This document shows positions 31,203 to 40,820 of a stretch of 64,000 bases of DNA, in pieces (positions within the stretch are counted from its first letter, which is position 1; each line of letters opens with the position of its first letter). This DNA is from Xenorhabdus nematophila ATCC 19061 (GTDB taxonomy: Bacteria; Pseudomonadota; Gammaproteobacteria; Enterobacterales; Enterobacteriaceae). The notes beneath the pieces are model-generated. The model had not been told where the DNA came from, did not search any database, and saw only the letters and a program-made list of their open reading frames with translations. The stretch spans positions 4,310,701 to 4,374,700 of the forward strand of contig NC_014228.1 in the NCBI RefSeq assembly GCF_000252955.1, read 5' to 3'. Made by a program: the position numbers and the translations under genes.

Positions 31203-32641
31203 GGGTTAACGCTCCTGTTTGAAGCCGGTTCCGAAGAAGGAGAAGGCAGTTTGTCAGCCAGTAAAGCCAGTAGGCTGGGTTCCCATTGAGTGAGTAACAT
31301 GTGTTGTCCCGTGTGTAACAAGTTCCGGTAATGCTGTTGGGCCAACGACGTCATACCTGCTTCTTCAAGCAAGTGAGCATTGAGTAATTGACCGTAAAAT
31401 TGATCGCGTGGCTCAGTAAGCTGTTGCTGGTGTTCTTCCAACATTTTCAGGGCAGCTTCCAATCCCTGTTGCGCGAAGCACTGCCAGATAGCTTCCTGAT
31501 CAGCAGAAACTGCGCCTTTACCCGTTGCGACGGGTTCAGGTGCCAGCCAATCGAGCGTCTCCGGAGAAATAAACGGACTCATGTCGGAAAAACTTAAGGT
31601 TTTCAGCACCGGCAATCGATCCAGAAAAGCATTCAGTTCGTCACGAATGGCCAGTGCGACGTTCACATAACCCAATTGCAACGCCGTCTGCGCAGCGATC
31701 GCATGACCATCCAGCCAGTAAGGTGCCAGCGTCAGGCTTTGCTCAATTTGCTGGAGCAATTTGTTATTCGCCGTCGGTAATCTCGCCAGATAATCGGCGG
31801 TACGATCAGCAGAAGCCGGTGCCAGTGGGGTTTTACCCGTTGCATTCGCCATCGGTGCCGTGGTGAGGGTATGCCAGACTGCATGGCGTCGCAGGGAATA
31901 GCCGACAGGCGACTCAGGATGTCGTTCACACAGCAAATCAGACACGGTCAGCAGAGTTTGTTTCCACGCTTTTTCGCTTGAGCTGTTAACATCCACTTCT
32001 GGCATGGGTGCTGCTTCATAGGATTGCGGCGTTGATACCGAAGATTCTGTTGTCGATGTCGGCGCAGCCACAGGTGCCGGTTTTGGTGCCTCTGGCACCG
32101 TTTCTGGCTGACGACTGTAACGCGTGCGCAGTTGATCGACTTCTTTGGCAAGTTCTGGTTCATTCACATGCCAGCATTGCGCAAGATGGGCTAACGCACC
32201 TTGCGCATCATCCCGTTCATTTTTGCTCGCCTGTTCGGTGAAACTGCCCTGAGCCGAGTCAAAACGCTTGAGTACCTGCTGCGCCAGCCGGCGTTTCATG
32301 AGCGGCTTGACCGGCCAGGCCTTTTCCCAGTAGTTTTTGACATACTCGGTCAGTAACTCTGTGGCGAGGATCAATTCAGCCGCGTTACCGGCATGTTGCA
32401 GGGTTCGCAACAGATGGACCATCAGCCGGAAATCTTTACTGTTTTCACTCAGCAGCTGCAATGCCTGTCGCCGGATCTCGTCAACATCCAGCGAACCATG
32501 CGACAGCGAACCAAACTTGATCATTTCGCTGTCAATGTATTCCCATGCAGGGTCACTGTCGCCCAGCGCCTTGCCAATCTGTTCGTCGGACAAAGGGGCC
32601 AGCAGGGAGCCGAACCAGTCGAATTGTGTTCTGATGTCCAT
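31199..32641 (-). CDS. tssA: T6SS assembly protein TssA (VasJ/ImpA-type)
   Basis: About 480 residues from the ATG at 32641 (MDIRTQFDWFGSLLAPLSDEQIG); the open frame begins 18 bases earlier but that start is less likely because it would overlap vasI. The N-terminal ImpA domain (DPAWEYIDSEMIKFGSLSHG) and the C-terminal helical repeats assign it to TssA, which primes sheath and tube polymerisation at the baseplate. A serine/threonine/proline-rich linker lies in the middle. It is followed by tssM with a four-base overlap. Confidence 0.9.
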   Translation of the reverse strand: MDIRTQFDWFGSLLAPLSDEQIGKALGDSDPAWEYIDSEMIKFGSLSHGSLDVDEIRRQALQLLSENSKDFRLMVHLLRTLQHAGNAAELILATELLTEYVKNYWEKAWPVKPLMKRRLAQQVLKRFDSAQGSFTEQASKNERDDAQGALAHLAQCWHVNEPELAKEVDQLRTRYSRQPETVPEAPKPAPVAAPTSTTESSVSTPQSYEAAPMPEVDVNSSSEKAWKQTLLTVSDLLCERHPESPVGYSLRRHAVWHTLTTAPMANATGKTPLAPASADRTADYLARLPTANNKLLQQIEQSLTLAPYWLDGHAIAAQTALQLGYVNVALAIRDELNAFLDRLPVLKTLSFSDMSPFISPETLDWLAPEPVATGKGAVSADQEAIWQCFAQQGLEAALKMLEEHQQQLTEPRDQFYGQLLNAHLLEEAGMTSLAQQHYRNLLHTGQHMLLTQWEPSLLALLADKLPSPSSEPASNRSVNP

Positions 32642-32646
32642 GTCGA

Positions 32647-33318
32647 TTACCAACGGCAAGCAGCACGCAATGGCTTCGCTGCTTGCTCCAACTGAGAAAT
32701 GTTAAAGGTTATCTGGTTGCCATTACTGCCCGTGATACTCATCCGATCGCTGCCCATCAGGCGCTTGATTTCTTCAATCCCCAGCAAGCCACGGCTGGCT
32801 TCCCATACGTAACCGTGTTCCCGTACGAACCACTCAGTGCGATACTGGGCTTTGTCCGTCGTTATCGTCACCGTGCCTGATTCCACTTCTTTGGGCAGTG
32901 CCACCTGCAAACGGGTGATACTGTCAATGCAGCTCAGCATTAATACGGGACGAGGCGGCGGCACCCCAATCGCGGGCGTCGTCAGGATAATGGGGGTCGC
33001 GTCGTTTTCTCCCTGTGTCACAATGAAGCTGGTGGAGTAATCCGTGCGTTTCATCTCCTGTTCCATCGCCTTCCGCCATGAAGGCCCCATATTTTCGATT
33101 GGAATGTGTACCGTTTTAAACTTAAAGTTATCCAACGCACGGTCATAACACGCGAGCCGGATAAGGGGAGACGGCTCAAAGCGGCATTTTTGCAGTTCAT
33201 CTAAATTTTGTTCTTCCTTTACTACCGCGACCGCTTCCGTGAGTCCTGCTCCCTCAGAAAGCGTTGGGTTCCCTGCCAATGACGCAAGTAACGAACTGAT
33301 AATTAAAACAATATTCAT
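32647..33318 (-). CDS. vasI: T6SS-associated protein VasI (TagO-like)
   Basis: A 223-residue exported protein with an N-terminal hydrophobic signal (NIVLIISSLLASLAG). The block LDELQKCRFEPSPLIRLACYDRALD is characteristic of VasI, a small accessory protein coded in Vibrio-type T6SS clusters between the VasH regulator and tssA, as here. Its cysteines could form a disulphide in the periplasm. Its role in secretion is not settled. It overlaps the preceding regulator gene by four bases. Confidence 0.85.
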   Translation of the reverse strand: MNIVLIISSLLASLAGNPTLSEGAGLTEAVAVVKEEQNLDELQKCRFEPSPLIRLACYDRALDNFKFKTVHIPIENMGPSWRKAMEQEMKRTDYSTSFIVTQGENDATPIILTTPAIGVPPPRPVLMLSCIDSITRLQVALPKEVESGTVTITTDKAQYRTEWFVREHGYVWEASRGLLGIEEIKRLMGSDRMSITGSNGNQITFNISQLEQAAKPLRAACRW

Positions 33319-34112
33319 AATCTACACCCGTATTTAGCCAGTTTGTAAACCAACGTCCGCTGGGGAATACCCAGACTTTGCGCAATCAATCTGGTGTCGT
33401 TGCCAAATTGACGCTGACGCTGAACCAACACGGCGCTTTCAAATTCTTCTATAGCCTTTGGCAGATTATCGATATGACTGTAATCCACGGAGATACTGCT
33501 GATTACCGCTGGGTTTTTCGATTCACTCAGCGATGCAAGCAATTCATCCAATTGTTTTTCTTTTTGGCGTTGAACCTGAAATACCTGACGGATTTGGCGT
33601 AACTGTCCGCGAAGTTGTTCGAGTTCCTGCAATTTTTTCAGGCGATGCTGCATGAGATGGCAATAAATGCCGAACATGTTTTCATTGTTGGTAAAATGGT
33701 GGACATTTTCGGCAAAAATGGCGATGACACCGCAAGCCTGCCCATTGCAGTCAAACAGGGGAATGCCGTATAACCCACAGTTATGCGGCAGTTCTGCAAT
33801 AAACGTGCGAAAGTGAGGATCATCAATACGTGCCCCGTGATTAAGGGAAGCCCAAACCGTCGGGGTTCCCTTGCGCAACACTTGTATCAACGGGTGATTG
33901 ACGTCACCGATATCCACCTGCAACTGGCGTGAGCTGGCTTGCTGGGGTTCCGGCAAGTTGTGGCATTCCAGCCTGTTCTCATTGATGTTAAGCAAGAAAA
34001 CCAACAGGGCATCAAAACGCGAGCTATGGCTGACCTGCACGAAATGGCCAACCAGTTGTCCTATAGTGTCATCTTCCAATAACGCTAACGCGCTTTTCAG
34101 CCGCTGTTTCAT
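33315..34112 (-). CDS. T6SS regulator: GAF domain plus Fis-type HTH, no AAA+ domain
   Basis: A 265-residue protein at the position occupied by vasH in Vibrio. Residues 1-155 look like a GAF-type sensor (NCGLYGIPLFDCNGQACGVIAIFAENVHHF), 155-200 are coiled-coil (LEQLRGQLRQIRQVFQVQRQKEKQ), and 225-265 form a Fis-type helix-turn-helix (NDTRLIAQSLGIPQRTLVYKLAKYG). VasH is about twice as long because an AAA+ domain that activates sigma-54 polymerase lies between the two ends; no Walker or GAFTGA motif exists here. It could bind DNA and sense a ligand but not open sigma-54 promoters. It overlaps tssH by one base. Confidence 0.85.
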   Translation of the reverse strand: MKQRLKSALALLEDDTIGQLVGHFVQVSHSSRFDALLVFLLNINENRLECHNLPEPQQASSRQLQVDIGDVNHPLIQVLRKGTPTVWASLNHGARIDDPHFRTFIAELPHNCGLYGIPLFDCNGQACGVIAIFAENVHHFTNNENMFGIYCHLMQHRLKKLQELEQLRGQLRQIRQVFQVQRQKEKQLDELLASLSESKNPAVISSISVDYSHIDNLPKAIEEFESAVLVQRQRQFGNDTRLIAQSLGIPQRTLVYKLAKYGCRL

Positions 34113-36847
34113 TATTCCGCCTCCTCAACCTCTGCCCGGAACTCGTGTTCTGCCACGGTTAAGCGAATGGCCTTAATCGGTGTCCCTGCTGCCATTTTTT
34201 GCAACAGCAGTAATGAAACTGGTGGCAGCAGTGCGCCATCAATGATGGATTCCAGCATACGGGCACCATTTTCTGCACGGGTAGCACGTTGCAGGATCTC
34301 TTCTGAGACGTCATCGCTGATGGTGACCTCTGCGTTGAAGCGTTGAGTCAGCAGCGTGTCCAGGCGGGCCAGTTTGCCCTGAATGATGGTTTTCAGTGTT
34401 TCATGGCCCAACGGCAGATAAGGGATCACTTCCATACGCGCCAACAGAGCCGGTTTGAAGAAGGCCGCCAACTCCGGGTAAAGTAGATCGTTGAGCTGAT
34501 CGGGTTGCTCCGCATTGTCTACGATAGTTTGATAACCCAAGTTAGAGGTCAGGAAGAACACGACGTTTTTACAGTCGATGGTACGCCCTTCTCCATCCGC
34601 CAGTTCCCCTTTATCGAAAGCCTGATAGAACAGGTTCAAGACATCCGGGTGCGCTTTTTCGACTTCGTCCAGCAAGACGACGGAATAGGGTTTCTGACGA
34701 ATAGCTTCAGTCAGCACACCGCCTTCACCGTAACCGACATAACCCGGAGGTGAACCGATCAGGCGGGAAACGGTGTGTTTCTCCTGAAACTCAGACATGT
34801 TGATCGTCGTGAGGTATTGGCGACCACCGAACATCAGCTCTGCAATTTGCAGGACCGTTTCGGTTTTACCGACACCGCTGGGTCCCACCAGCAGGAATGC
34901 CCCCAGAGGACGACCAGGCCGACGCAGGTCTGCACGGGCGGTCAGCAGGTGTTTGTGCAGGCACTGGATCGCCGTTTCCTGCCCTTTGATGTTGTACCCC
35001 AGATGAACAGGCAGTTCAGTGACGATAGACAGTTCGCTTTGTGACAGGCGGTTCAACGGAACCCCTGTCCACTCAGCAATCACCGCAGCAATCTGGGTTT
35101 TATCCACATGCGGGGAAACCAGCGTTTGTTTTTGCTGTAGTTCTGCCAACTGAATGTTCAGCTCTGCGAGTTTTTCAATCGCGGATTTTTCATCATCAAC
35201 CGAGATTTCAGCCGTGGTTTCAACGACGGTTTCAGCTGGCTCAACAGTTTCATTTTCTTCTGTATTTTCGGCAACCAGCTCAGCCGTCTCTGCCGGAATA
35301 GCGTCGGCTGTTTTTGCTTCCGCAGAGTCATCATCAGACAGCAGTTGGCTGCGCAGTGCGATGATCTGAGTGACCAACTCCTGCTGCTGTTTCCAGCTTG
35401 CTTCCAGTTCAGCCAGTTGTGCCTGAATCTCTGCCTGCTGGTTTTGCAGTTCTTCCAGTCGCTCCGCGTGGGTGTTCAGCCCCATGCGTTGCTCTCTCCC
35501 CAACACGTCGATTTCCATTTGCATCTGGTGCAATTCGGTCGTCAGCGAGGAGACTTGGCGTGGTGGTGAAGTCAGGTTAATGGCAACACGCGCACAGGCG
35601 GTATCCAGTACGTCAATCGCTTTATCCGGCAGTTGACGGCCTGAAAGGTAACGGTCACTCAGTACCGCGGAGGCTTTCAGTGCTTCATCATCAATCAGTA
35701 CGCCATGCGCCTGCTCATAAATGGCACGCAGACCACGCATGATCACGGTTGCTTCATCTGCCGTCGGCTCAGAAACTTTCACCAGCTGGAAACGACGGGA
35801 CAATGCCGCGTCTTTTTCGAAATATTTTTTGTACTCGCTCCAGGTGGTTGCCGCGATGGTTTTCAGTTCGCCGCGTGCCAGTGCCGGTTTCAGCAGGTTG
35901 GAGATATCCAGTCCGCCCGCTTGGTTACCTGCCCCAATCAGCGTATGGGCTTCATCAATGAACAGAATGATCGGTTTTGCTGACTGGCTGATTTCGGTCA
36001 TGATGCCTTTGAAACGTTTTTCAAATTCACCTTTCACCGCCGCGCCGGCCTGCAATGCACCCAGATCCAGCGTCATCAGTTCACTGTTGCGCAATTTATC
36101 CGGTACGCGATCGTTAATAATACGCAGCGCCAGACCTTCAATCAGGGCACTTTTACCGACACCCGCTTCACCCACAACAATCGGGTTGTTTTTGCGGCGG
36201 CGGCAGAGAATGTCGATCATCAGATCGATTTCATTGTCGCGGCACAGCACGGGGTCGAGTTTGCCCTTGCGAGCCTGCTCGGTCATGTTCTGGGTAAAGC
36301 GAGCCAGCAGACTGTCGCTGTTTGCCGGATGTACGCCTTGTCCATCTTTCTCATCGCCAGCCGTAAAAGGCTGCTCGGCAGAACCATGGGTCCATTCCAC
36401 AAAGTTTTGACGCAGCAACTCGCGGTTAATGCCCGCCAACAAACGTGCCGTTTGTGGCGCCAGATAACGCATCGGGCTGAACAGCAACGCAATCAGCATC
36501 ACGCCGCTGCGCAGTTCTGAGTGCTGCATCTCTGTCGATGCCAACAGCCAGCTATCCTGCAACCACTCCACCAGCATCGGGGAGAAATTAGGGTAAGTCT
36601 GTACAATCGATTGATGATGATGCATCACCTGATTGAGCTGTTCTTTCAGCAGATCTTTATCAATATCAACTTTATTCAGGATCAGTCTCACGTCACTGAG
36701 CGGTGTGTCGATCATTTGAAACAGCAGTTGTGCAACGGTAATTTCAGGCTGCTGCTGGCTGACACAAGATGCTGCCGCCGCTTCCAGTGCATGGCGGGTC
36801 ATCGGGTTTAAACGATTTACAAGAGTGGGCAGATCAATCTGGATCAT
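34112..36847 (-). CDS. tssH: T6SS sheath-recycling ATPase ClpV (TssH)
   Basis: A 911-residue double AAA+ ATPase that disassembles contracted TssB/TssC sheath. An N domain (about 1-160) precedes AAA1 with Walker A GEAGVGKS (lysine about 232) and Walker B FIDEAHTLIG, then a coiled-coil middle region and AAA2 with GPSGVGKTE (lysine about 661) and LLDEVEKAHPDV. Unusually, the middle region contains an acidic stretch of about 50 residues (approximately 503-553) rich in Glu, Ala, Thr and Val, beyond what I expect in ClpV. It lies ten bases after tssL. Confidence 0.95.
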   Translation of the reverse strand: MIQIDLPTLVNRLNPMTRHALEAAAASCVSQQQPEITVAQLLFQMIDTPLSDVRLILNKVDIDKDLLKEQLNQVMHHHQSIVQTYPNFSPMLVEWLQDSWLLASTEMQHSELRSGVMLIALLFSPMRYLAPQTARLLAGINRELLRQNFVEWTHGSAEQPFTAGDEKDGQGVHPANSDSLLARFTQNMTEQARKGKLDPVLCRDNEIDLMIDILCRRRKNNPIVVGEAGVGKSALIEGLALRIINDRVPDKLRNSELMTLDLGALQAGAAVKGEFEKRFKGIMTEISQSAKPIILFIDEAHTLIGAGNQAGGLDISNLLKPALARGELKTIAATTWSEYKKYFEKDAALSRRFQLVKVSEPTADEATVIMRGLRAIYEQAHGVLIDDEALKASAVLSDRYLSGRQLPDKAIDVLDTACARVAINLTSPPRQVSSLTTELHQMQMEIDVLGREQRMGLNTHAERLEELQNQQAEIQAQLAELEASWKQQQELVTQIIALRSQLLSDDDSAEAKTADAIPAETAELVAENTEENETVEPAETVVETTAEISVDDEKSAIEKLAELNIQLAELQQKQTLVSPHVDKTQIAAVIAEWTGVPLNRLSQSELSIVTELPVHLGYNIKGQETAIQCLHKHLLTARADLRRPGRPLGAFLLVGPSGVGKTETVLQIAELMFGGRQYLTTINMSEFQEKHTVSRLIGSPPGYVGYGEGGVLTEAIRQKPYSVVLLDEVEKAHPDVLNLFYQAFDKGELADGEGRTIDCKNVVFFLTSNLGYQTIVDNAEQPDQLNDLLYPELAAFFKPALLARMEVIPYLPLGHETLKTIIQGKLARLDTLLTQRFNAEVTISDDVSEEILQRATRAENGARMLESIIDGALLPPVSLLLLQKMAAGTPIKAIRLTVAEHEFRAEVEEAE

Positions 36848-36856
36848 GGCGACTTC

Positions 36857-37624
36857 CTATCTCAATAAGTTACTTAGCTGCTTCAATATGTCTTGTGTCT
36901 GATCACCGAGGCGGATGGCATAGAAGCTGTAAATGGCGACTAACAATCCCGCGCTGATAAAAAGCAGGTGCTTGATAGTCCAGCGTCTGCTCAGGCGGTA
37001 ACGCGCATCACTTTCGTTGATATTGACATACAGCGTGGTTGGCGGCGTTTCTCCGCGCAGTGAGTGAAGCTGTTGCTGCAAGCGGCGGAACAGGCGTTCA
37101 AAATCATCACTTTTCTGGGTGCTGACTTTGTAACGGCCGCGGTAGCCCAGACACAGGCAGAGATAAATGAACTCCAGCAGGTGCTGATAGCGCTGAACCT
37201 CTCCCATCAAGCGTTCAAGCAATACGAAGACTTTCTCACCTCCCCAGGTTTCATTGTGGAAGTGCACCAACAGTGATTGCTTCAACCAGCCATTCTGGCT
37301 GTTCCAACCGTGCCCCAATGCAGTTTCATCAATGAAGGTGCACAGTACGTAACGAAATGAAACAATCGCGCCGGGTTCATAACCCTTGGTTTGCAGAAAC
37401 TGTTCAATGGCCCGGATATCAGTCACAACCTGCTGGTAAAGCTTGTCCGGCAGTGCCTGATCATTCATGTCCTGCAAACGCAAAACCATCCCCAGTAAAG
37501 GGGTGGCTGCATCGATCATTGGGTTGAGGCTTTCACCACGCAACGGTAACTGGTACTGGCGCTGAAACGTTTTTAACGTTTCAGGTTTTTCCAGTGACAG
37601 ACTGTCAACATTGATATCACTCAT
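36857..37624 (-). CDS. tssL: T6SS membrane-complex protein TssL (DotU/IcmH)
   Basis: A 255-residue protein with a cytoplasmic helical domain of the DotU type (VSFRYVLCTFIDETALGHGW, WGGEKVFVLLERLM) and a single C-terminal membrane anchor (HLLFISAGLLVAIYSFYAI, about 219-237). It contacts TssM and the baseplate protein TssK. There is no OmpA-like peptidoglycan-binding extension, so this is the short form. It starts two bases after the tssK stop. Confidence 0.93.
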   Translation of the reverse strand: MSDINVDSLSLEKPETLKTFQRQYQLPLRGESLNPMIDAATPLLGMVLRLQDMNDQALPDKLYQQVVTDIRAIEQFLQTKGYEPGAIVSFRYVLCTFIDETALGHGWNSQNGWLKQSLLVHFHNETWGGEKVFVLLERLMGEVQRYQHLLEFIYLCLCLGYRGRYKVSTQKSDDFERLFRRLQQQLHSLRGETPPTTLYVNINESDARYRLSRRWTIKHLLFISAGLLVAIYSFYAIRLGDQTQDILKQLSNLLR

Positions 37625-37626
37625 GA

Positions 37627-38979
37627 TTATTCCTTACCGCCCCTGATAGCCCAGAGCTGCATATCTAAATCAGGGAAATCCCCTGATACGTGGAATGCAA
37701 TGGAATTTCCCTGCTGGATCTCTTTCCATGCCGGGCTCTTCTGATCCAGGCGGAAGTAGGTATATCCAGAGTGGTACGGCAACTGGCGAGGCGCTGCGGA
37801 CAGTGCAATCAGTGGCACGCCCGGTAACTGTACGCTGACCAGATCGCGGATTTTTTCCATCGAAGTGACTTTAGTTTGCTGGACGAACTGACGACGCAAT
37901 TGTTCCTGCGGTGTGCTGGCGCTGATTGCCAGTACAAATTCGGCTTTGCGCAACAGATCGTTGTCGTGGAGCGTTGCCACACGAATCCCGCCTTCGTTCT
38001 GTTTCAGTGCAATCGACGTTGCACGTGGTGTCAGAACAACGTTCAGGGCGTCACGGATCGCGTGCATCGCATCCTGAAAGGTATCCGTCAGGTTATTGTG
38101 ATCGTATGCCAGTACATTGCCCGGCAAACGGCTGGCATCGGTGAACGTTCTCAGTTCGCCACAAGTCTGGAGCAACTCGGTATAGAGATACAAAGGATGC
38201 AGAACGGTCTGTTTTGCATAATGGTTGAACAGCGGCTGAACGCGGTTCAGTAATTGCAGCATCATAAACTCAGCCACATCCGCAACCCCCTGCTGACCCG
38301 GCGAACCGATACGTTTAGCCAGTGTTCTTGAACGCTCTGTCAGCAGGCCATCAATTTCCACCATAAAGCGCTTGAGTTTATCCGCCACAAAGATCGACAA
38401 ACATGTCGGAATAAATTCGTTATCCAGCACGATATTGCCATCTTTTTGCTTTTCTTTGATGCGGCACAACGGAATAGCGGTATAAGCGCTCATGTCCTCG
38501 GAGCCTTGCATCAGGACTGGCGTCAATTGGGCAAGGTTAAGCGCGAAGGCGTCGCCGCCTTTGGTATGCAGGTCACGGACATCCGTCGGCAACTCGCGAT
38601 AACGCACGGCACTCTGTATTTCCGCATCCCGATCAGCAATTTCCCGGATGGTATCACTGGACATCGGCAAGGCCAGATAGATGTCCTTGCTTTTCAGATC
38701 GTTGATATTTTCGATATCCAGCGGTTTTGGCAGCAAATCCTGACTTGGCGCAGCAAATAGGGTGCCATCCGGCATAATGCCACTGGCTTCGGTGATCCCG
38801 ATACGGCCCAGTTTAAGCAAATCATCATTGATGCTCAGGGAGCTGAAACCGTGCGCATAAGGTGTCAGCACGGAAACCAGGCTATGCGCCAGATAATCAA
38901 TGTGTTTTTGTTGTTGCTGAAAATGTTGGGGTTTGATGAATAATCCTTCGTGCCAAATCACCCGATTTTTACCCGGCAT
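37627..38979 (-). CDS. tssK: T6SS baseplate protein TssK
   Basis: A 450-residue protein starting with the typical MPGKNRVIWHEGLFIKPQHFQQQ. TssK trimers attach the baseplate wedges to the membrane complex and receive the TssFGE wedge proteins. Length and N-terminal motif match the family throughout. It is tightly packed between tssJ and tssL. Confidence 0.95.
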   Translation of the reverse strand: MPGKNRVIWHEGLFIKPQHFQQQQKHIDYLAHSLVSVLTPYAHGFSSLSINDDLLKLGRIGITEASGIMPDGTLFAAPSQDLLPKPLDIENINDLKSKDIYLALPMSSDTIREIADRDAEIQSAVRYRELPTDVRDLHTKGGDAFALNLAQLTPVLMQGSEDMSAYTAIPLCRIKEKQKDGNIVLDNEFIPTCLSIFVADKLKRFMVEIDGLLTERSRTLAKRIGSPGQQGVADVAEFMMLQLLNRVQPLFNHYAKQTVLHPLYLYTELLQTCGELRTFTDASRLPGNVLAYDHNNLTDTFQDAMHAIRDALNVVLTPRATSIALKQNEGGIRVATLHDNDLLRKAEFVLAISASTPQEQLRRQFVQQTKVTSMEKIRDLVSVQLPGVPLIALSAAPRQLPYHSGYTYFRLDQKSPAWKEIQQGNSIAFHVSGDFPDLDMQLWAIRGGKE

Positions 38980-38981
38980 GA

Positions 38982-39536
38982 TTACTCCTCCTCGTTTCTA
39001 AGTTCTACGTCGTTATTTCTGACATGCACCAAGATGTGGTAATGGCGGCCGATGTCTTTTACTCGGATGATCTTTTTCCATTCAGACTGATTTGCATCTG
39101 CATAGTGAACGATGACACCGATGTAACGGTTTTTCTTTTCCAATGTGATGGCTTCCAGCGGCTTGAATTGCCCCGGCAGCAGGGTGTAATCCTGATGGTC
39201 GATGTAGTTTTTCCCCAGCGCCTTTTCGAGTTTGTCACTTTCAAGCTGGTCATAGTCAGCAGCCAGAAAACGCGAATCCTCACTGAGATAAACCAGATTC
39301 ATTTCAACAGGCACCGCTTCACCACTTTCATTGGGGTTGATGTCGGGTTCGGCCAGCAATGTAATATTGGCAACAGAGGCTTGATCATTCGGGTGACCTA
39401 CCGGAGTGGAAGGGTCCCAGATAACCTGCCCTACTTTCTTGGTTGCGTTCCATGCACTGCTACAGCCGTTCAGCAACATCACTGACAGCAATAAAATCCC
39501 TACAGCCCATATCCGGCGACTAGCGGAATGTGTCAT
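38982..39536 (-). CDS. tssJ: T6SS outer-membrane lipoprotein TssJ
   Basis: About 184 residues from ATG 39536; the open frame continues upstream but only this start gives a lipoprotein signal, with lipobox LLNGC and the acylated cysteine near 25. The mature part (ITLLAEPDINPNESGEAVPVEMNLVYLS) is the transthyretin-like TssJ domain that anchors the T6SS channel to the outer membrane through TssM. The start lies inside the fha gene, overlapping its end by 17 bases. Confidence 0.92.
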   Translation of the reverse strand: MTHSASRRIWAVGILLLSVMLLNGCSSAWNATKKVGQVIWDPSTPVGHPNDQASVANITLLAEPDINPNESGEAVPVEMNLVYLSEDSRFLAADYDQLESDKLEKALGKNYIDHQDYTLLPGQFKPLEAITLEKKNRYIGVIVHYADANQSEWKKIIRVKDIGRHYHILVHVRNNDVELRNEEE

Positions 39537-40815
39537 TGCTGGATTCCTCCAAGCCCTGACGTAGTGCACGGTCATAAGCCTGCTCATACACTTCACGGAA
39601 TAGCTTTTCGAACCCTTGCTGGCGGCTGGATGCGAGTTCACGGTAATAGTTGGTGTACATTTCCCACGCCCAGGACGCATCTTTATTTCTGGTTTCGTTG
39701 CTACGACGGTAATGTGAGAAACGACGCAGCAACTGTTCCGGAGAAAAGGCTTCCAGCATGGTATCCAGCGCGGCGGAAATCGCCGTGCGGTTGGCCTGAT
39801 AGTGCAGTTGCAAATTTTGCAGGCTTTCCGCTACCGCAGCAGGCGCGGACAGGTGTACCGGGCTTTTCTGATCGGAGAACATCACCTGCATGGTGGTGTT
39901 ATAATCCATGTTCAGGCGCAGCGGGTTATCTTCAATCGGGCGAAGCTGTTTATCACGCAGCCCGTGCTGTTCGCGCTGAAGCGCCAATAATCCTTCAATC
40001 GCCGCTTTCATGGCCTTACCCATCTCTTGCAGAAAATCATTCGCCTGCTGGCTGTCGTGCAAAGGCAGCTGAGTTTCCAACCCACGCATAAGCGGGGTGA
40101 TAGCGACATGGTCAACATCCATATCTTCGTACTGCCTATCGGAAGCGATATCCGGTAAATCAAGGAACTCCTGATCCATAACACTGCCTCGGTTATCAGA
40201 AATAGGGTTGGCAAACGGGGGTGATTGATAATGATCCGGTGGCAGAAGCTGTTCTGTATCGTCAGCTTCAACCTGTGATTTCAGTGTGGTCAGGCTCTCG
40301 CTGTCGAGTACCCTGAGCGGATCATCACTGAAACGGTGCATCACGGTTGGCGCGATGCTTTCATCATGGGCAAATGCAGATTTCTGGGCCGGAGCACCTT
40401 CCATCATGGCATCCAGTGGGTTGCTGTAACTGGAAACCAATGACTCAGGCGATACGGTTGAAGGATCGGTGCGATCGGCCTCGGAGAAGCTGATGTGGAT
40501 CTTGACAGACAAGTTTCCTACTTTGATCTGATCACCTTGCTGCAAACGGGTTAAACCCGACTGAGGTGCCAATTTTGCATTATTAATTAGCACCGGTTCA
40601 GCAAACACTTGCAGGCAGAATGCGCCATCCTGCCACTTGATGGCGAATTGTGATGGCTGGACATTACCCTGCTGATCCTGCACAGACCAAAGGTGGCTTT
40701 CACTGCTACCGACCGTACCGCCCTGTGCCGAGAACTGACAGCCGGCGGCTTTACCACTTTCCAGCTGTTCACTGTTCAGAACCCGCAATGAAAGAATTGG
40801 TTGATGTTTTTCCAT
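39520..40815 (-). CDS. T6SS FHA-domain protein (TagH/Fha type)
   Basis: A 431-residue protein from ATG 40815 (MEKHQPILSLRVL); the frame is open further upstream but this start lies just after the tssG stop. Residues 20-105 resemble a forkhead-associated domain for phosphothreonine binding (GGTVGSSESHLWSVQDQ, INNAKLAPQSGLTRLQQGDQIKVG). A variable acidic linker follows, and the C-terminal 180 residues match the domain specific to T6SS FHA proteins (ELASSRQQGFEKLFREVYEQAY). In other systems such proteins join a kinase/phosphatase control circuit, but no kinase or phosphatase gene is seen here. Confidence 0.88.
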   Translation of the reverse strand: MEKHQPILSLRVLNSEQLESGKAAGCQFSAQGGTVGSSESHLWSVQDQQGNVQPSQFAIKWQDGAFCLQVFAEPVLINNAKLAPQSGLTRLQQGDQIKVGNLSVKIHISFSEADRTDPSTVSPESLVSSYSNPLDAMMEGAPAQKSAFAHDESIAPTVMHRFSDDPLRVLDSESLTTLKSQVEADDTEQLLPPDHYQSPPFANPISDNRGSVMDQEFLDLPDIASDRQYEDMDVDHVAITPLMRGLETQLPLHDSQQANDFLQEMGKAMKAAIEGLLALQREQHGLRDKQLRPIEDNPLRLNMDYNTTMQVMFSDQKSPVHLSAPAAVAESLQNLQLHYQANRTAISAALDTMLEAFSPEQLLRRFSHYRRSNETRNKDASWAWEMYTNYYRELASSRQQGFEKLFREVYEQAYDRALRQGLEESSNDTFR

Positions 40816-40820
40816 AGTCG

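Noticed and set aside
35721..36410. 229-codon open frame opposite tssH
   Set aside because: Antisense shadow of the conserved ClpV gene; composition is Arg/Ser/Pro-rich as expected from antisense reading.
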